The notes under the pieces were generated by a model, which worked only from the letters and a program-made list of their open reading frames with translations, was not told the origin of the DNA and searched no databases. Source: JANQUM01 sp047630355 (GTDB lineage: Bacteria > Bacteroidota > Bacteroidia > Cytophagales > Spirosomataceae). From it: a stretch of 6,276 nt of DNA. A program made the position numbers and the translations under genes. Shown one piece after another: positions 6,077 to 6,276 of this stretch (positions are counted from its first letter, which is position 1; each line of letters begins with the position of its first letter). The stretch spans positions 1 to 6,276 of the forward strand of contig JBLHXN010000175.1 in the NCBI GenBank assembly GCA_047630355.1, given 5' to 3'.

Positions 6077-6276
6077 ATGAAACCACTATCATGCCTTCTT
6101 TTCTCACTACTAATTCCCCTCCTTTCATCCGCCCAAACCACCGTTTTTGGGTCTGGAGTAAACGGTTACGAGTGCTACCGCATTCCCGCAATTATTGAAG
6201 TAAAAAGGGGATTATTAATTGCCTTCGCGGAAGGTCGCAGAAGCTCTTGTTCAGATTTCGGAGATGTGGATATTAT
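6077..6276 (+). CDS. exo-alpha-sialidase (GH33), N-terminal part, runs off the window
   Basis: Sixty-six codons are visible from ATG 6077 to the right edge. A Sec signal peptide covers residues 1-19 (hydrophobic core L6-L17, likely cleavage S-S-A|Q20), so the enzyme is secreted to the periplasm or beyond. The mature start shows sialidase landmarks: G-Y-E-C-Y-R-I-P (residues 30-37), where R35 is the first Arg of the triad that grips the sialic acid carboxylate, then L-L-I-A-F-A-E-G-R54 and S-D60-F-G-D-V-D-I. The spacing of R35, R54 and D60 equals that of R37, R56 and D62 (acid/base) in Salmonella sialidase as I recall it. The enzyme would remove terminal sialic acid from glycoconjugates. Asp-box repeats and the Tyr/Glu nucleophile pair should follow beyond the edge. 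It is divergent from the GH3 gene. Confidence 0.85.
   Translation, partial: MKPLSCLLFSLLIPLLSSAQTTVFGSGVNGYECYRIPAIIEVKRGLLIAFAEGRRSSCSDFGDVDI

Overview
The window looks like a piece of a Bacteroidota chromosome, most likely a Cytophagales-type environmental bacterium. The signs are: no convincing Shine-Dalgarno sequences before the starts, moderate G+C in the main genes, a Tat-secreted gluconate-dehydrogenase-subunit-3 protein next to a GMC oxidoreductase, a lipoprotein GH3 glycosidase with an N-terminal EF-hand-like loop, and a secreted sialidase. The species cannot be named from the sequence alone.

Layout. Positions 1-371 are an AT-rich edge holding the last 18 codons of a protein whose tail resembles PIN-domain (VapC-type) RNases, then a small unrecognised three-helix membrane protein. 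Positions 383-794 hold a VOC (glyoxalase/dioxygenase superfamily) gene broken by one extra A near 570-572. Positions 883-3564 carry three co-directional genes, possibly one transcription unit: a Tat-signal small subunit (gluconate 2-dehydrogenase subunit 3 family), an FAD-dependent GMC oxidoreductase with a Cys-x5-Cys-x3-Cys motif that may bind an iron-sulfur cluster, and an L-rhamnose mutarotase (RhaM/COG3254) family protein. A REP-like palindrome lies between the oxidoreductase and the mutarotase. A perfect 12-bp inverted repeat at 3565-3602 ends this unit and the convergent gene. Positions 3622-5904 (minus strand) encode a GH3 lipoprotein glycosidase. A 172-bp divergent intergenic region separates it from a plus-strand exo-alpha-sialidase gene at 6077 that runs off the right end.

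How the genes may work together. All the well-recognised genes fit periplasmic or cell-surface handling of carbohydrates: the sialidase removes terminal sialic acid, the GH3 enzyme releases terminal sugars from glycosides, the GMC/small-subunit pair oxidises a sugar or glycoside and feeds electrons to the respiratory chain, and the mutarotase interconverts anomers of a (deoxy)sugar. This is inference from family membership and proximity; the substrates are not readable from the sequence. I see no clearly new system. The most useful observations are the single-base lesion in the VOC gene, the putative Fe-S oxidoreductase with no cytochrome subunit in view, and the palindromic repeat.
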